A DNA stretch of 64,000 bases, taken from positions 9,189,710 through 9,253,709 of the forward strand of contig OY482860.1 of assembly GCA_960531495.1 (NCBI GenBank), written 5' to 3'. A program made the translations under genes and the position numbers. Below the pieces are notes generated by a model that saw nothing but the letters and a program-made list of their open reading frames with translations, was not told the DNA's origin and searched no databases. Below, piece after piece: positions 1 to 10,263 of this stretch (the stretch's first letter is position 1; each line of letters opens with the position of its first letter). The DNA is from Zeus faber. Its lineage: Eukaryota; Chordata; Actinopteri; Zeiformes; Zeidae.

Positions 1-429
1 TGACCCATGAACTCGTTTTGGGGGTTTTTTTTTTTTCTCTCTCTCTCTCTCTCTTTCAATTTGTTCGTGGTACTATTTACATTTGAATAATGAAATGGTT
101 ATTTGTGAACTAGATGATACATATAAAGCGCCCCCCCCCCCCACACACACATTGATGTCCACCCTCTTATGATTATAGGGGCCTCTATTTTAATTCCCTA
201 TTATTCAGTTGTTGGGTTTTTTTACATTTGGAAAAAAGCATTATGCTCTTCCATGAGTTTAAAAGAAATCAGAAAGTATATGTTTTGATGGAAAATGATG
301 GCGATACTTAACAGTATCCCCATACTGGTAAAGCTTAGTAGTAGTGCATTATCACAGAAGTATAGCAAATATGATACATGATTATAATAGCTAAGGAGTA
401 AGTAACTATTAAGTATTTAGTAAGTATTT

Positions 430-545
430 AGTAACTATTCTGCATAATCTCTGAGTGCGTTGTAAAGGCATTTCACTGCATATATGTATGAAAGTATGTA
501 TATGTATGTGACGAATAAACCTCTTGAATCGCTTGTATCTTGAAA
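430..545 (-). repeat. Interspersed repeat copy A, inverted relative to copy B
   Basis: Read on the minus strand, this begins with a motif close to GATTCAAGAGGTTTATTCGT, then a short CATACATA tract, then GCAGTGAAATG, CAACGCAC and GAGATTATGC. The same blocks in the same order occur on the plus strand at about 1790-1970, so the two are members of one repeat family in opposite orientation. A third partial copy with the same leading motif lies at about 18102-18150 in papolg intron 1. The family resembles tails of fish non-LTR elements, but I cannot name it. Confidence 0.7.
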
Positions 546-1214
546 TATATTTTACATTACAAAATATAAAACTATAATCTAAATAAATACATAAAATAAA
601 ACAAATTGAAACACAGAAAATGTACTGAGATAAAATTATAAAAATGTAATACTAAAATTAAAATACAAAATCACCAGTCACACGTTAACCTACCTGAAAT
701 ACCGCCTCCCACCGGTAATAAGAGGAATGAACTACTGTACTGTATTGTGCTGGTAGCGACACTTGTTTGATTTGAATTTTTTATTTAAAATTCATGAATT
801 ATATATACGTCCATAAATAACAGATAAACAGTTATTATTATTATTATTATTATTATTTATTGCAGCAGTAGTAATACATTTTCATATAGAAGGGATTATT
901 CATGGTATAGTTGGTGTATTGTAGTGCAAACAGACAGCAGCATAGAAATGAATATGAGTATTATGGTATGTTTTAGAGGTTTATTTGAACAGTTTGCAGA
1001 ATATTCTATGTTTCAGATGATGCGCTCCGTGCATCACCTAAACACAGGAGCAGCGGTAGTAGTAGAACTAGTGAGGGCGAACACTTTCACACATACCTAA
1101 ACATACTTCCACGACGCTTTTTGGGGAACGTTGTATTGCATTTCTCCACTTAATTATTCCCTCACAAGATAAAAAAATAATAATAATAATAATAATAACA
1201 CAGACTGGGTCGCT

Positions 1215-1219
1215 AAAAA
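1215..1219 (-). terminator. RNA polymerase III terminator of tRNA-Ile
   Basis: A run of five T on the minus strand lies four bases beyond the 3' end of the tRNA. This is the usual Pol III stop signal. Confidence 0.75.
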
Positions 1220-1222
1220 TTC

Positions 1223-1316
1223 TGCTCCAGGTGAGGCTCGAACTCACAACCTCGGCATGGCTCTACAGTGTACTGACATATAAGTACCGCGCGCTAACCG
1301 ATTGCGCCACTGGAGC
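1223..1316 (-). tRNA. tRNA-Ile (anticodon UAU) with intron
   Basis: The minus-strand sequence folds as a complete tRNA. The acceptor stem GCTCCAG/CTGGAGC lies at 1310-1316 and 1224-1230, with discriminator A at 1223. There is a D arm with GCGC stems, an anticodon stem CGGTA/TGCCG, and a T loop with TTCGAGC. The anticodon TAT occupies 1280-1282. A 20-base intron (1259-1278) follows position 37, the canonical nuclear tRNA intron site, and vertebrate tRNA-Ile(UAU) genes are known to carry introns. This minor isoacceptor decodes AUA. CCA is not encoded, as is normal for eukaryotes. It should be transcribed by RNA polymerase III from its internal A and B boxes. Confidence 0.95.
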
Positions 1317-1739
1317 TTCGCATGCCTGGGTGGCAGACTGCCTTTATAAACCCTCAGCCATGAATGGTGGGCTTGGCATATTTTATTTTATTATTTAACT
1401 ATATCAGATAAAAGTAGGTCGCTGACGAAGTCACGTATCAATGGTATTACGTTAAGAGTCATTAAACGGCTTCCACTGCGTGGTTCTATGACGTATGTGT
1501 CTGTCCGTTATCAGCGGCTAACGCTAGTTTGTGCTACATACATTAGCTTATGGCCATAGAGGGACCCGAGGAGCCGGTTTGCAGCTTCCAACAGGGAGAG
1601 CGGCCAGTGTTTTACTTCTAGTAGATAATAATGGTTTTACATAATCCACTAAGTGGTGGTGGCTGGGTTTGGGACGAGGATTGTTCTGGTTCTCTCGCTC
1701 CGGGCGGACAATAACCTGACGTCCCTTCTTGCTCCGAAA

Positions 1740-1750
1740 TGCGCATGCGC
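1740..1750. promoter_or_regulatory. NRF1-type palindrome, possible haao promoter element
   Basis: TGCGCATGCGC is a perfect match to the core NRF1 binding palindrome, which usually lies near transcription starts. It sits in a locally GC-richer patch about 540 bases upstream of the haao start codon. The haao ATG directly follows an acceptor-like sequence, so an untranslated first exon near here is plausible. This is inference from motif and position only. Confidence 0.35.
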
Positions 1751-1789
1751 GGCAAAATACAGGACGAACTCGAGATAAACTGTGAAGTC

Positions 1790-1970
1790 AAGATTCAAGA
1801 TTCCAGAGGTTTATTCGTCGCATACATATACATACGTTCATACATATACATACCTTCATACATATACATACGTTCATACATACATACACCATACATATAC
1901 ATACGCTCATACATATACGCAGTGATATGTCTTTGCAACGCACCCGGAGATTGTGCACAATAGTTGCTCC
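1790..1970 (+). repeat. Interspersed repeat copy B with internal minisatellite
   Basis: This has the same block order as copy A at 430-545, but on the plus strand. The inner CATACATA tract has expanded into about five imperfect units near TTCATACATATACATACG, 18 bases each, between about 1822 and 1918. The right part (GCAGTGATATG, CAACGCAC, GAGATTGTGC, CAATAGTT) aligns with copy A to its end. Confidence 0.75.
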
Positions 1971-2053
1971 GGACATAATAGCTAACCTAATTCCAACCTA
2001 GCTAACTAACTAACCGATTCGTAGCTCATCTTTACCCCTTGCCTCTGCCCTCG

Positions 2054-2091
<38 letters not shown>

Positions 2092-2135
2092 GTGTGTGCG
2101 TGTGTGCGTGTGCGTGCGTGCGTGTGTGTGTGTGT
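2054..2135. repeat. (TG)n microsatellite with CG interruptions
   Basis: About 80 bases of TG with scattered CG steps, just upstream of haao. The open frames across it (poly-His or Cys/Val) are repeat artefacts. Confidence 0.95.
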
Positions 2136-2285
2136 ACACAACTCCTCCCACTTAGTCCACCACTCTTGCATTTTGGACTCTTGCAAGTGGTGACACCAGT
2201 GTGATTTGATGAAGTGGGCCTTTTAATCTGAATTGAGTTCCCTCTCTCTCTCTCTCTCTCTTTATATTTGTTTTCTGTTTCACAG

Positions 2286-2472
2286 ATGTCTGAGCCCTCT
2301 CTCCTCGTCAACGTGGAGCAGTGGATCGCGGAGAACGAGAGGGAGTTCCTGCCGCCAGTATGCAACAAGCTCATGTGGGTAAAAATCACTTTCCCGTGAC
2401 TTTTGGACTTCTGCTGTGGAGCCACTCTAGCGTGGTGATCTGACACCATGTGCAGCTCCAGTGGAAACTTCC

Positions 2473-2507
<35 letters not shown>

Positions 2508-2737
2508 TTTAAGGGTCAGATTACAAATTCACAAATTGTATTTTTCACACGTAAAGCGGTAGAAAGTCGATGATGCTCACAATCGGGAATCGTCGCGGCT
2601 ATGGAGTGCACTTAATGTACTCATGCATGAGTCGTTTTTACAGGTTTACAATATCCATCTCCTATACACAGGGTTATATTGTAGATCGATACTGTCAGTT
2701 TGATTAACAGATGATAAGAAAACAGTCGAATGACAGA

Positions 2738-2775
<38 letters not shown>

Positions 2776-2990
2776 GCTACAAAGGGAGCTGTCCTTATAG
2801 TGAACAGCTCTCTCAAACCCAGTGAAGAAATTAACTGATCCCTGCGTACCTAGTTGTCTCTGAAGAGAGATGTCTATACTCTGACTGTCCTGTGGTTTTC
2901 CTGTGGTTTGTCTCTATTTTTGGTTCCTTCGTAATCAAGTTTCTGCTGCTGTGACATGACTTACTGCAGATAAAGGTACCTAAAAAGTCA

Positions 2991-3033
<43 letters not shown>

Positions 3034-6000
3034 CTTCCCTAAGGCACTTTTGCCAGCTGAACATCATGTTTGTTGGAGGGCCCAACACCAGAAAGGACTA
3101 CCACATTGAGGAAGGAGAAGAGGTGAGGGGGTGCGCACCAAAAAAAAAAAAAAAAAACTCTGGGGTAAAGCGACACCCTCATTCAACTTAAATTTTGATT
3201 CAGTGGCAGATAATCCATATATCACAGGGATCATCATTTGCTGCCCAGAACGTTTGTTCAAGTGTTGCCTAATGAACGCAAATATTAGCTCGGCTTGTTC
3301 AAACAGGAGGGATGCTGCTGGGAGGGTGAACGTGTCTCTGTCCAAGTACAATGCAGATGAAGCTGTTTTCTACTTGTTTCCCTTCGTCACCTCAGCTCTT
3401 CTACCAGCTGAAGGGAGACATGTGCCTGAAGGTGGTGGAAAACGGAAAACACAAGGATGTGCGCATTAAAGAGGGCGAGGTGCGTTGTGTTTGGCTGGCA
3501 CGGCTTTTAGTTCTTCCTTAGTGTCGCCGGAGGTACCAGGCCGACTGTAAAAGGATATATGACAATGCAAAGCTTGAAAGTAAACCACAAATAAACAATC
3601 AAATTACCAACAAAATCATCATTGTCAGGTTGAAAAGAACAGGCAGAGAGCCTTGTGGATTTGACCAAACCACAACATAACGGCAGATGACAGACAACGT
3701 CTTTGGTTTGTTTTTCGCCGACAATCTGAGTTTAATCGTCAACCCTATTTGATGCGTGCAATTCTAGATGTTCCTGCTGCCGTCTCGGATCCCCCACTCT
3801 CCCCAGAGAGAAGCCAACACCGTGGGGTTGGTGGTGGAACGGAGGAGGCTGCTCACCGAGACCGACTGCCTGAGGTGAACTCCACCCCCCTGCACACGCC
3901 CGCCTCCCACTGTGCACCCGTCCTCTGAACTTCCTCATTCGTGACGAGTTGTATACACAAACTTGCATGCAAACATTGCTCCCACGCCTTAGGTATTTCA
4001 AACATCATATCAACAAGTTTTAAGTGGTTTCTAATTTTATTTTTATTCACTCTGGAATTATAGCTCTGCACACTTCAAAAATGTCTCTCCAATATTGGAG
4101 CATAGTTGTTAAATTAGTTGTTATATGTATATAACAATTTATATAAACATATACATATGTATATGTATATATAAGTCGTTATATGTTTGATTTATAATAA
4201 TATAATAATAATATAATTTTTTTTTTTTTATAAATTTGGCATCTCAGTTTGTATTGGAATAAAACACATACAACAGCTCAATTTGGATTTTACATATAAT
4301 CCATATGAATAATTCAATATTTAGATGTATTTCAAGTTTTTATTGTTTCCCATGGGTAATTCTCTCTATTTCAAACAGTAAACATACTTAGAAAGAGATT
4401 CATAGTTTCGCCGTAGAGACATTTTTTACTTTGTCCAGGCATTTTCAACTTACTTTACGCTTGCAGGTACTATGTGGACCACTCTACTGATATTCTTTTT
4501 GAGAAGTGGTTCTACTGCGAAAATCTGGGAACCCAACTGGCGCCTATAATCCAACAGTAAGACATGATGTTCCGCCTGTTTTTCCCTTGACAATGCCTGG
4601 GTGCCGCCACAGCTTTTATGTTAAACGCCTGTTTTCTCACAAGATACCGCCCTCCGACAGGTTCATGGCATCCAAGCAGTGCAAAACAGGAAAACCTGAC
4701 CCAAGTGAGTCTTTTTTGTTGTTGTTTTTATTCTGTTAATAGAATTAAATTGTAGAAGGTAAATTGTAAATCTATCACTGGCTTGCATGACTTCAAAGGA
4801 CAGGACAGGACAGGACAGGGGCCTATAAATTGCCTCCTACAGAAATCCCCAGAAATGTTATATGTCTGAGGTAACTGTAGTCTTGATGTATTTCTTTTTT
4901 TAATTTGTTTATTTGTCAGGGGCAATACACAATAATTGTCTTACACAAGACAAAAGCTGGGACCTGTGCACCCTGGGGTACTGTACATATACTGTACATT
5001 CAAGAACAAGTACAGAAATGTGTAAACATATTATATGAATGCATAATTCTTACCTTTTAATAAAAAATTACAATTTGATTTATAAATCCAATAACAGGGC
5101 CACAAATGTGCGTAGCAAATACATAGTAGTATGCTTCCGTAGGGCTTATAGAAATTCATCACAAATGTGCAAAAATAATCAAATGTTCAAAATAGAGTTA
5201 TTCTTAGTCGTTAGTCTCTCCAAGAGCCAGCGTTCCAGGTTTTCTCTTGACAAGGGATCAGTTGTGATAGCAAAACGTGAGCGTTCGCCTCCATTTTGTG
5301 TTTTGTGTGCGTGTGACAGACGAGGTCTTCAGGCAGCCGCCCTTCCACCTGAGCACCATGAACGTGATGTCCCCGTTTTGCTTCAGAGACTGGGTGGACA
5401 AGCAGCGGGCCTTGCTGGCCACAGGACGGCCCGTCGACATGTTCGGAGCTCAGTTTGAGACGGAGGTGAGAGGGCGGCGAACGCACTAATTATTATTATT
5501 ACCACTTATTTTACTCTGTCATATTTCATATCATTATTCAAAGTGATCATAGTGGCAGTAGTAGTGCTAATATACTGTAGGGGTGACCCAACCTTAACAT
5601 TATGATTACACATTGTTTTATTGTCACATTTTTTTAAAGATTAACACAGGAACATTGATATACAAGCAAAGAACTGTGAGTGATTTTTAAACACGGAAAA
5701 AACGCCTTTAGGATAAAAGAACAATCGTTAATCCTGCTTTTTCTGACCATGACAGACAATGTTGTACGGACCGGGGCTGACGGAGAAGTGTACTCAACAA
5801 AGTGATGTGTGGATTTGGCAACTGGTATTGTACAAGAAATGCTGTCCCCTCTTTTTCTAATTCAATGTCCCTCAAATGACACTGCTATAACTATTTTAGC
5901 ACAATGAAGAGGCTTAAAAATATTATTGATTACTATTATGCAAATACATTCCCTAAATTATGTAGCAATGTGTGGGAGTGCATATATATATTTGAACAAA

Positions 6001-6273
6001 GGGGAATCAGTTGCCAGGGCAACTCTTGATTTAAAAGATGGCCATGGCATGGGTGGCAAACAGGTGATCGTCCCAATAATCCAATATTTATTATATATTT
6101 TCAGTGTCATTATTAATCCACAGTCAGCTCTCTTTACATAAGTGTTAATGTGCAAAAGGTGCCTTTGGTTTGCAGCCTGGTGGCGTGAACAAAGATTATT
6201 TTCCTGCAAATCATTCACTGTGAAACAGTTACTTGTAATGCGGCGGCAGCATTTATCTCCTTAAACACAAACG

Positions 6274-6305
<32 letters not shown>

Positions 6306-7188
6306 CTTTCTCACGTCTTTCTCTCAATCTCAGGAGGGTTCAGCTAGAGTCACTATGAACGACCAGGAGTTTTCTCTCTCCGCTGGAGACAGTCTCCTTA
6401 TTCCAGAGCAGACCCAGTGAGTAGGCTAGAAAACACAAATACAACTGTGAATAATTTGTGCTAGATTGCCATAATATTGAAACCTAGCATTAATAAATGA
6501 TCTTACCAGTGTCAAATAGAGTTTTGACTTCACGAGTCAGCACACACATTTTACCCCTGATGATGGCTCACATCTTTAGATTTTTGATACTGATATATTT
6601 TCGGATTTTGGAAAATTCTAACAATATGGTGCTTAAATTATCTCCTGGGCAAGGTGACAAATACAGTGACACTCAACATGCATTTCTGTCAAAGGTGCTT
6701 AATTTTGGCGTATTTTGCTTTTGAACCTTTTTTCTTTGATAAAAATCTCAGATCTGAGAAAAAATACGTGTTCCTGTAATTATCAGCAGGACCAGGAGGT
6801 ATTTTTAGGCAGGATTCTCATCATATTGTTTGAATCTTCCAAAAACCTGAAAGCAGAGACAATATTAAAAACCTAAAAATGTGAGCTAGAGTATCATCAG
6901 GAAAATTATCAGTGGTGATGTAGAATGTGTGTGCTGACTATGGTAGGACTAAAACACAATTTGACCCTTATATGGGCCTTTAAGAATTAATAACAATAAC
7001 GTCAACACTGCTTTTATTATAGCATTATTATCAAAGTATTTTTAGAAATAAGGATATGTTCCATGTCTATGTGCATGTTTTAATTTTGTTCTGTTTAAAA
7101 TGCTTTTCATCGTAGGTACCAGTGGCAGAGAGATGAGGGGACCGTTGCCCTGTTTGTTGTTCAGAACCCGGAGCGGAAGAGAACCTGA
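2286..7188 (+). CDS. haao: 3-hydroxyanthranilate 3,4-dioxygenase, 10 coding exons
   Basis: This cytosolic non-heme iron enzyme of the kynurenine pathway opens 3-hydroxyanthranilate to the semialdehyde that cyclises to quinolinate, feeding NAD synthesis. Coding exons: 2286-2374, 3044-3122, 3396-3479, 3768-3874, 4467-4556, 4661-4704, 5320-5465, 5756-5824, 6334-6416, 7116-7188. They sum to 864 bases: 287 residues plus stop, against 286 in human. All introns are GT-AG. The cupin core reads [16 protein letters not shown] and [12 protein letters not shown], giving iron ligands H50, E56 and H94 with the same spacing as the characterised family. The exon 1 boundary was chosen so that the frame reads [12 protein letters not shown] like the human protein. 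The ATG directly follows a TTTCACAG acceptor-like sequence, so an upstream untranslated exon is possible. Introns 1-3 hold CT and GTT microsatellites. Confidence 0.97.
2740..3030. repeat. Two CT microsatellites in haao intron 1
   Basis: CT runs occupy about 2740-2774 and 2993-3030. The second ends 13 bases before the exon 2 acceptor and forms its polypyrimidine tract. Confidence 0.9.
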
Positions 7189-7204
7189 CCTGTGTTCTCT
7201 GTCT

Positions 7205-7245
7205 GATGGGGAAATAGAGCTTGCGGTTGGCTCTATTTCCCCATC
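7205..7245. other. Perfect 16-bp hairpin in haao 3' UTR
   Basis: GATGGGGAAATAGAGC at 7205-7220 is followed by a nine-base spacer and then its exact reverse complement at 7230-7245. It starts 17 bases after the haao stop codon, so it lies in the 3' UTR of the mRNA. No family is recognised. Confidence 0.9.
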
Positions 7246-7572
7246 CCCCTAAATCTGTGTCCAATATCACCACTTTGAATTACTCTGAATCACACGCCTG
7301 AAGAAGGTACACGATTTTTTATGAGCTAAACTCTTATCAGTATTAGTTAGTATAGTATTTCTTGCGATTCGTGGAAGACGGCAAGAGTTGCTTTCAAGAA
7401 ATTAATTTGAACATACGCTTGTGAGAGGTACTACAGTGTCTATTAACACTGTGTCGACACACTTCAGTAACATGGTGTTAATGTGGCGCCTTTTGGTTCC
7501 TGTTCTGCGTTAACATAACACCACATTGCATTGCCAGTTGTTTCACAAAGTTCACATCTTCAAAACTGGTCA

Positions 7573-7578
7573 AATAAA
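7573..7578 (+). promoter_or_regulatory. Likely haao polyadenylation signal
   Basis: AATAAA lies 385 bases after the haao stop codon and is the first canonical signal downstream. Cleavage near 7600 would give a 3' UTR of about 400 bases. Confidence 0.5.
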
Positions 7579-8018
7579 GCTCATAAGACACTCAGCACAT
7601 TTCAGTTTGCCTTCAAATGACTTAGTTGCATAAGAAATATGTTTAATGAAACTAGATGTAATTTTCATCGACAAGCATCAGTAAACGCTTAAAACTTGTG
7701 AAAGCCAAGAGCAATAGCTGAAAGGATGCACCCTAATTACTTGTGTGAGAAAACCTCCAAAGTGTGTTATTTTTGGTACAAGCTAACTCTCCAAGGTGTA
7801 TGGTACAGATTGGTTATTCATTCATTTATTTATTAGCACACGTGCATGTCGGGTCTCAAATTATTAGTGTTGACGCTCTCATGTTGTGGCCATATCATCC
7901 CGACTCGTAGGAGCAAGAATGATTTTCAGTGTCACTTCTGCACCTTCCAGTCCCAACAAATCCTCACTTGACTTGTTACAAGGACTGTTTAGCACAATGC
8001 ACGCAGTCCAGTTTCATT

Positions 8019-8485
8019 TCATTTATCCAGCGTTAATCTCAGAGTGTTCCTTATTACATGTCTCTCTGCTATGAGCGACGCTGCAGTCCAGGGCAGCGCA
8101 TACTCCAGAGTCACAAGTCCCGTGAGGTTGTAACGGTGGTTGGAGTAGTCCCAGGGACAGGCGCCAAGGAGCCGTAATCCCAGCCCCCAGCACAACTCCC
8201 ACAGGTAGATGAAAAGGGTGTAGGCTATCAGCCGCAGCGGCAGCGGGCAGCGCCGCGCCAGTAGCCCCGCTCGCAGGCCCTCCATAAGGTAGAGGGCGGA
8301 GGCGTACATGGGCAGGGCCCACAGGCTGCTGTACCCCCTCAGCCTGCGGTCCCGGGTGTCGTACCAGTCGCACGCTGCGGTGAAGACCACTTCGCAGAGG
8401 CAGCCGTGCAGGGCGTAGATGTAGAAACGGACAAGGGGACCGAGAGGCTGGGCGGAGCCATTTCCCTCCTCCTTGTCTTCAGGCC
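8019..8485 (-). CDS. tmem229b: TMEM229B-like membrane protein, last exon; start exon not found
   Basis: The exon encodes about 155 residues with the TMEM229 pattern: LVRFYIYALHG-CLCEVVFTAACDWYD, then SLWALPMYASALYLMEGL, then YTLFIYLWELCWG, then ACPWDYSNHRYNLTGLVTLEYALPW and IRNTLRL. Four hydrophobic segments are visible. The PWDYS, TLEYA-PW and IRNTLRL motifs are closer to TMEM229B than to TMEM229A. The molecular role of this small multi-pass family is not established. No in-frame ATG lies upstream: the frame runs back through GTGACAG at 8492-8486, which looks like a splice acceptor. The start codon is therefore expected in an upstream exon ending in phase 1, which I could not identify. It is convergent with haao. 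The orthology (229b versus a lineage-specific relative) is uncertain. Confidence 0.8.
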
Positions 8486-9862
8486 CTGTCACAAGATAGA
8501 CAGCCGGTCAAAGAATAAGCCTAGATCAATGTATATACACCTTTTGGGCCCTTTTCAGGGCAGCCATTGCTCTGTCAAGGCAACCGTCATGTGTGTGGTA
8601 CTGCTGCACCACTCACGAACAATTGAGTCGGGAGTCACTCCAGCAAAAGAGCTGCTTGTTTCGTTTTAATTTGTGACTCTAGCTGCAGCCAGGCACACAG
8701 GCATTCGACGACTTAATCCTTGATGAGCAAACGAATAACAGCCGTGAGCTGCGGGTCACGCACGCGCCTCAAGCAGCTACGTCCAACAAGCTCCCTGCGT
8801 TTCAATTCAGGGAGTGTGGGAGCAAGAGAAAGAGCAGTCGAAACAATCTTCGACTCGCAAGCTGAAAATTGTGGACGTGTCGTGGAGGTGTTTCCTCGCA
8901 CTCTGTTTGTTACGCTAACGCAATCAAATGAAGAAAAAAATTGAACAAACCTTTTTACTGAGTCCCATGAGATCCCATCACTCCTACTTATATCCCATAT
9001 TACTATGTTTAATGAGGATTATTTGATGATTGGATTGTGTTACATTACATTAATTCATTATGATTAGACTTAAATATTCATATATATATATATTCACACT
9101 TTCTGTGAAGAAGGAAAGTAAGGTAATACATACTTATTATTAGAAGTACTGTATATCTAATTAATCATTACTATTAAGTAAATATATTTAAGCGAAAACT
9201 GTGTGCTGGAAAAGCTTGCCACAACAAAACCAATCAAAATTACACAAAACTTAATTAAGCTAGACTAAACTTAAACACCCTCAACATTGTGAAACAAAGC
9301 TAAATTCAACTAAATGATAAATTAAGTGAACAAAATACTAAATAAATACCGCCTGGATACATGATGTAACACTCAATGAAATACAGAGGATTTAAGATCG
9401 AGCTCCCGTCCGTCCTTCCTTCAAAGGCAAACTCTGAAGAAGATTAAAAGACTATTAGCAAAGCTTAGCGAGGTAAGAGGTCAGAAAAAAAACCCCTGAA
9501 CATGTTTTCACTTTGCGTTCACCTGCAAACTAATAAGAGGTTTCCCGCAGGAGAATAAAATAAAAAAAGGGTGAAGATCCTCAAAGTGACATTTCAGCTG
9601 TCAAGGTTTCATCGATAACCTGGAGTTGTTTCCCTCTCTTGGTTCACTGCTCAAATTCACACTAAATGCCACATTACACCTCGTGCTGCGAAGTATCATC
9701 AACATGATGTGAGGTGTGATCCCCGACCCTGGTTCTTACCTGGGCTCTCATTGCCTGCGATCCATCTCCTGTGCACAGCTTCTGTCCCCATCCCTGGTCA
9801 GCGTAAACTGGAGATGCTTGTGGCTTTGGATTAAATCCTACCTTCCTTGGACTTGGTGCGTG

Positions 9863-9959
<97 letters not shown>

Positions 9960-10231
9960 ACGCGTGCTTCGAACCCTGAGCTAAACATTAAGCTGCCCAG
10001 TGTGAGGCAGTGTAAGCAGAGTGAGACAGCGATGCTTCTGTCAGAAGCCAGAGGGGTCATGGCATTCCTGGGAAACCTCTGAAGTCCACCTGGAATGCCA
10101 GATAAAAAAAACAAACAAAAAAAAATGGTGTCTCTATGTCTTCTTGTCTTGTTTTCGCAGCAGCAGTTCTTTATTGATCCAATTGATCCTCCGTGCAGGT
10201 CCTTTCACCCAGTTTGTGTGCAAATATTAGC

Positions 10232-10263
<32 letters not shown>

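Larger units (their letters stand above)
1..1222. other. AT-rich intergenic DNA with short microsatellites
   Basis: I see no gene here. The stretch holds a CT run (about 37-54), a C-then-CA run (131-150), a TTA trinucleotide run (about 832-858) and an AAT run (about 1172-1196). An interspersed repeat copy in reverse orientation lies at about 430-545 and has its own entry. Confidence 0.7.

Noticed and set aside
1822-1918. Regularly repeated units that could be mistaken for a CRISPR-like array
   Set aside because: The units are contiguous and imperfect with no spacers, in clear vertebrate DNA. It is a minisatellite inside an interspersed repeat.
2006-2449. 147-codon minus-strand frame next to haao exon 1
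   Set aside because: It consists of antisense haao exon 1, CT and TG microsatellites. There is no family resemblance.
9674-9760. CAG/GTAAGA donor after a short minus-strand ATG frame, as start exon of the TMEM229B-like gene
   Set aside because: The donor phase (0) does not fit the phase required by the exon ending at 8485, so joining them would break the frame.
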